Origin: CAVZTA01 sp963778025
Lineage (GTDB): Bacteria; Chloroflexota; Limnocylindria; Limnocylindrales; CSP1-4
NCBI GenBank assembly: GCA_963778025.1
Contig: CAVZTA010000016.1
Coordinates: forward strand, 160,644 to 224,643
Direction of reading: 5' to 3'
DNA: 64,000 nucleotides
The notes under the pieces were generated by a model. It had not been told where the DNA came from, did no database searches, and was given only the letters and a program-made list of their open reading frames with translations. Position 1 is the first letter of the stretch. Each line of letters starts with the position of its first letter. A program made the position numbers and the translations under genes. Positions 62,334-64,000 of the stretch are shown here, in pieces.

Positions 62334-64000
62334 TCAGCCCTCGAGCAGCGCTCGGGCCGCCAGGCCGTCGCGGGTGGCGTGACCCTCGGGCATCCCGTCG
62401 TACGCCGCCCGGAGCACCGACCCGTCGTCGGGCACGTCCCGCGCTCGATGCAGGGCGAGCCGTCGGGTCTCGCCGAGGAGGACGAGCATCCGGGCATCCA
62501 TCGGCCGCGCGCGGTCGACGGCCTCCGAGAGCTGCTCCTCCGCGCGCGCCAGGTCGCCCATCGCCATCGCGAGATCCGCTCCAGCGATCAGCGCATGGAC
62601 GTGCGAGGCCGCGTCCGCCGGCTCGCCCTGGACCTCCGCGACCAGCGCCGCCGCCTCGGGGATGCGACCCGCCGCGGCCAGACACATCGTGCGCAGGAGC
62701 CGCAGCCCCGGCCAGAACGCCGGCGGCGTCTTCATGCCGCGGTACATCGCGAGACCCTCGTCGAATCGCCGAAGGCCCTCCTCGCCCCGCCCCAGCAGCG
62801 CGTCGGCGACGCCGGCCAGACACGTCCCCAACGCGCGCCAGATCGGGAAATCACGGTCCGCGATGACGTCCAGGAGCTCCGCCGCCCGGGCGGCGACCAG
62901 CTCCGGCTCGGCACGCCACAGCCGCAGGAACCCCGCGTGGTACAGCGCGTACACGAGTGAGTAGGGACCGCTTTCCCGCGCCAGCTCGACCGCACCGTCG
63001 ATGCGCGCGGCGGCGGTGTCGGGATAGCCCAGCAGCGATCGGATGAACGCCGAGGTGGTGAGCGTGGAGATCCGCGGGTCGGGCCCGATCCGGAACCCGC
63101 GGGCGCCGCCGCCGACGCGCTCGAACTCGGCGATCGACGCTTCGAGCAGCTCGAGGCTCGTATGAAGCTCGCCGGCCCACATCCGTCCGTTGCCGATCAA
63201 CAGTCGCGCGTCGAGGCGCATGGCGGGATCGTCCTGCTCGTCGGCGAGCTCCAGCAGCTCGCGGCCGATCATCTCGGCCTTGAGGAACCGGCCCGAGCCC
63301 AGGTAGAGCCGGCTGAGATCGCGCAGGATCGGGAACGACCGCGGCTTGATGCCCCCGGCCCGGATGGGATCCAGCGCCTCCTCGTACGCGCGCTCGACGG
63401 CCTCCGTGTACCCCTCGACCGCGAGCAACGCCCGTGCGCGAGCGCTCCTCAGGGCAAGCTCGCGGGCGGCGCGCGCGTCGCTCTCGGGCGTCGCGGCCAG
63501 CCCGTCGAGATACGCATCTGCCAGACCCACGATGGCCCGATAACGCGCTCGCGCCTCATGCACGATCCCGAGCGCCTTGAACAGCGGTTCCAGCTCGTCG
63601 AGCTGATCGCGCTCCAGCCAGTAGCGCCAGGCTGCCTCGAGATCCTCGGTCTGCGGCGCGAGCTCGGCCGCCGTCCGCGCGGCGGTCCCCTGCTGGTCGA
63701 ACACGTGCTGTCGAGCGTCGTCGGTGACCCAACGCGCATGAGCGAGACGGGCCGGTGCGTCCAGCTCGGGGCGAGCCGCCAGGCGCTCGGCCGCGAACTC
63801 GCGGATCGTCTGCAGCATCCCGAGGCCCGTCGCGCCGTCGCGCCGGACCAGGCTCTGGTCGATGAGCGAGGCGAGGCCGTCGAGCGGGGTGAGGCCCAGG
63901 TCCAGCGGCTCGGCGATCCCCTCCACCGCCTCGAACGACAGGTGGCTCACCAGCGACAGCACCTCGAACAGCCGCTGCTCCGGGGCCTCGAGGAGTCGAT
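62334..64000 (-). CDS. C-terminal part of a large ATPase/TPR transcriptional regulator (cut by right edge)
   Basis: At least 555 residues; the frame is open to the end of the window. It begins within a winged-helix segment typical after an NB-ARC/AAA ATPase ('APEQRLFEVLSLVSHLSFEAVEGI', here split by the edge), then 'GLASLIDQSLVRRDG' and 'MLQTIREFAAERLA', as in AfsR/LuxR-type or adenylate-cyclase-like regulators. The rest is TPR-like helical repeats. The missing N-terminus should hold the ATPase and perhaps a DNA-binding domain. It ends 8 bases before the GH16-like gene, which it may control. Confidence 0.75.
   Translation of the reverse strand, partial: RLLEAPEQRLFEVLSLVSHLSFEAVEGIAEPLDLGLTPLDGLASLIDQSLVRRDGATGLGMLQTIREFAAERLAARPELDAPARLAHARWVTDDARQHVFDQQGTAARTAAELAPQTEDLEAAWRYWLERDQLDELEPLFKALGIVHEARARYRAIVGLADAYLDGLAATPESDARAARELALRSARARALLAVEGYTEAVERAYEEALDPIRAGGIKPRSFPILRDLSRLYLGSGRFLKAEMIGRELLELADEQDDPAMRLDARLLIGNGRMWAGELHTSLELLEASIAEFERVGGGARGFRIGPDPRISTLTTSAFIRSLLGYPDTAAARIDGAVELARESGPYSLVYALYHAGFLRLWRAEPELVAARAAELLDVIADRDFPIWRALGTCLAGVADALLGRGEEGLRRFDEGLAMYRGMKTPPAFWPGLRLLRTMCLAAAGRIPEAAALVAEVQGEPADAASHVHALIAGADLAMAMGDLARAEEQLSEAVDRARPMDARMLVLLGETRRLALHRARDVPDDGSVLRAAYDGMPEGHATRDGLAARALLEG

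Noticed and set aside
1..64000. CRISPR arrays, insertion sequences, prophage genes, attachment sites
   Set aside because: No regularly spaced direct repeats, transposase motifs, integrases or phage structural genes were seen.

Overview
The window is GC-rich bacterial DNA with tightly packed genes. The housekeeping core lies almost entirely on the minus strand. Gene order (smc-ftsY, lipoprotein, ffh, DUF3352, rpsP-khpA-rimM-trmD-rplS-rnhB-yraN), single-membrane features and the protein repertoire suggest a high-GC terrabacterial lineage. Chloroflexota (Limnocylindria/Ellin6529-like groups) is the best guess, but no marker here proves it. There is no rRNA, CRISPR array, phage or transposase.

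Layout. 0-8.4 kb, transcribed leftward: a lipoprotein, ffh, a DUF3352 membrane protein, then a translation block (rpsP, khpA, rimM, trmD, rplS), rnhB and a yraN-like gene cut by the left edge. 8.4-17.8 kb: one long overlapping run from a coiled-coil gene through yceD, rpmF, plsX, an Asp23-like gene, nusB, acpP, rnc and smc to ftsY. It joins lipid synthesis, ribosome assembly, chromosome organisation and protein targeting. 18-23.7 kb: a second Asp23-like gene, a FakA/DAK2 protein, recG, rsmD and coaD, divergent from rpmB. 24.3-29.4 kb: dtd, rpe, rlmN, a Usp-like gene, fmt, def and a small Ala-rich gene. 29.5-40.5 kb: ileS-lspA-rluD-gmk-priA and an unpaired sensor histidine kinase. 40.7-47.3 kb: an LCP protein on the plus strand, a branched-chain aminotransferase, a TauE-DUF1634-CaCA transport operon and rpsF-ssb-rpsR.

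47.4-59.3 kb is the accessory part: a CpaE-like ATPase with a degenerate receiver domain, several small orphan proteins (two of them clear paralogues of each other), a secreted orphan, tRNA-Leu, DUF3105 and DUF2252 proteins, a GT-C-like membrane protein and a GH65-like enzyme. 59.3-64 kb holds a Phe-Gly-Gln-Cys tRNA cluster, lemA-htpX, a GH16-like protein and a TPR regulator cut by the right edge.

Two patterns cut across the window. First, about a dozen genes need a single-base shift to read through. All but one look like one extra base, usually in a short G or C run, which points to residual sequencing or assembly indels rather than biology. Second, a recurring extended -10 element (TGCTAnnnT and close variants) precedes many genes, and at several it sits only 6-9 bases before the start codon, implying leaderless mRNAs. 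The most notable protein-level observations are an isoleucyl-tRNA synthetase with a GVHH signature instead of HIGH, an RNase HII without its GRG motif, an RNase III lacking one metal-binding Asp, and a GH16-like protein with Cys in place of the middle catalytic Asp.
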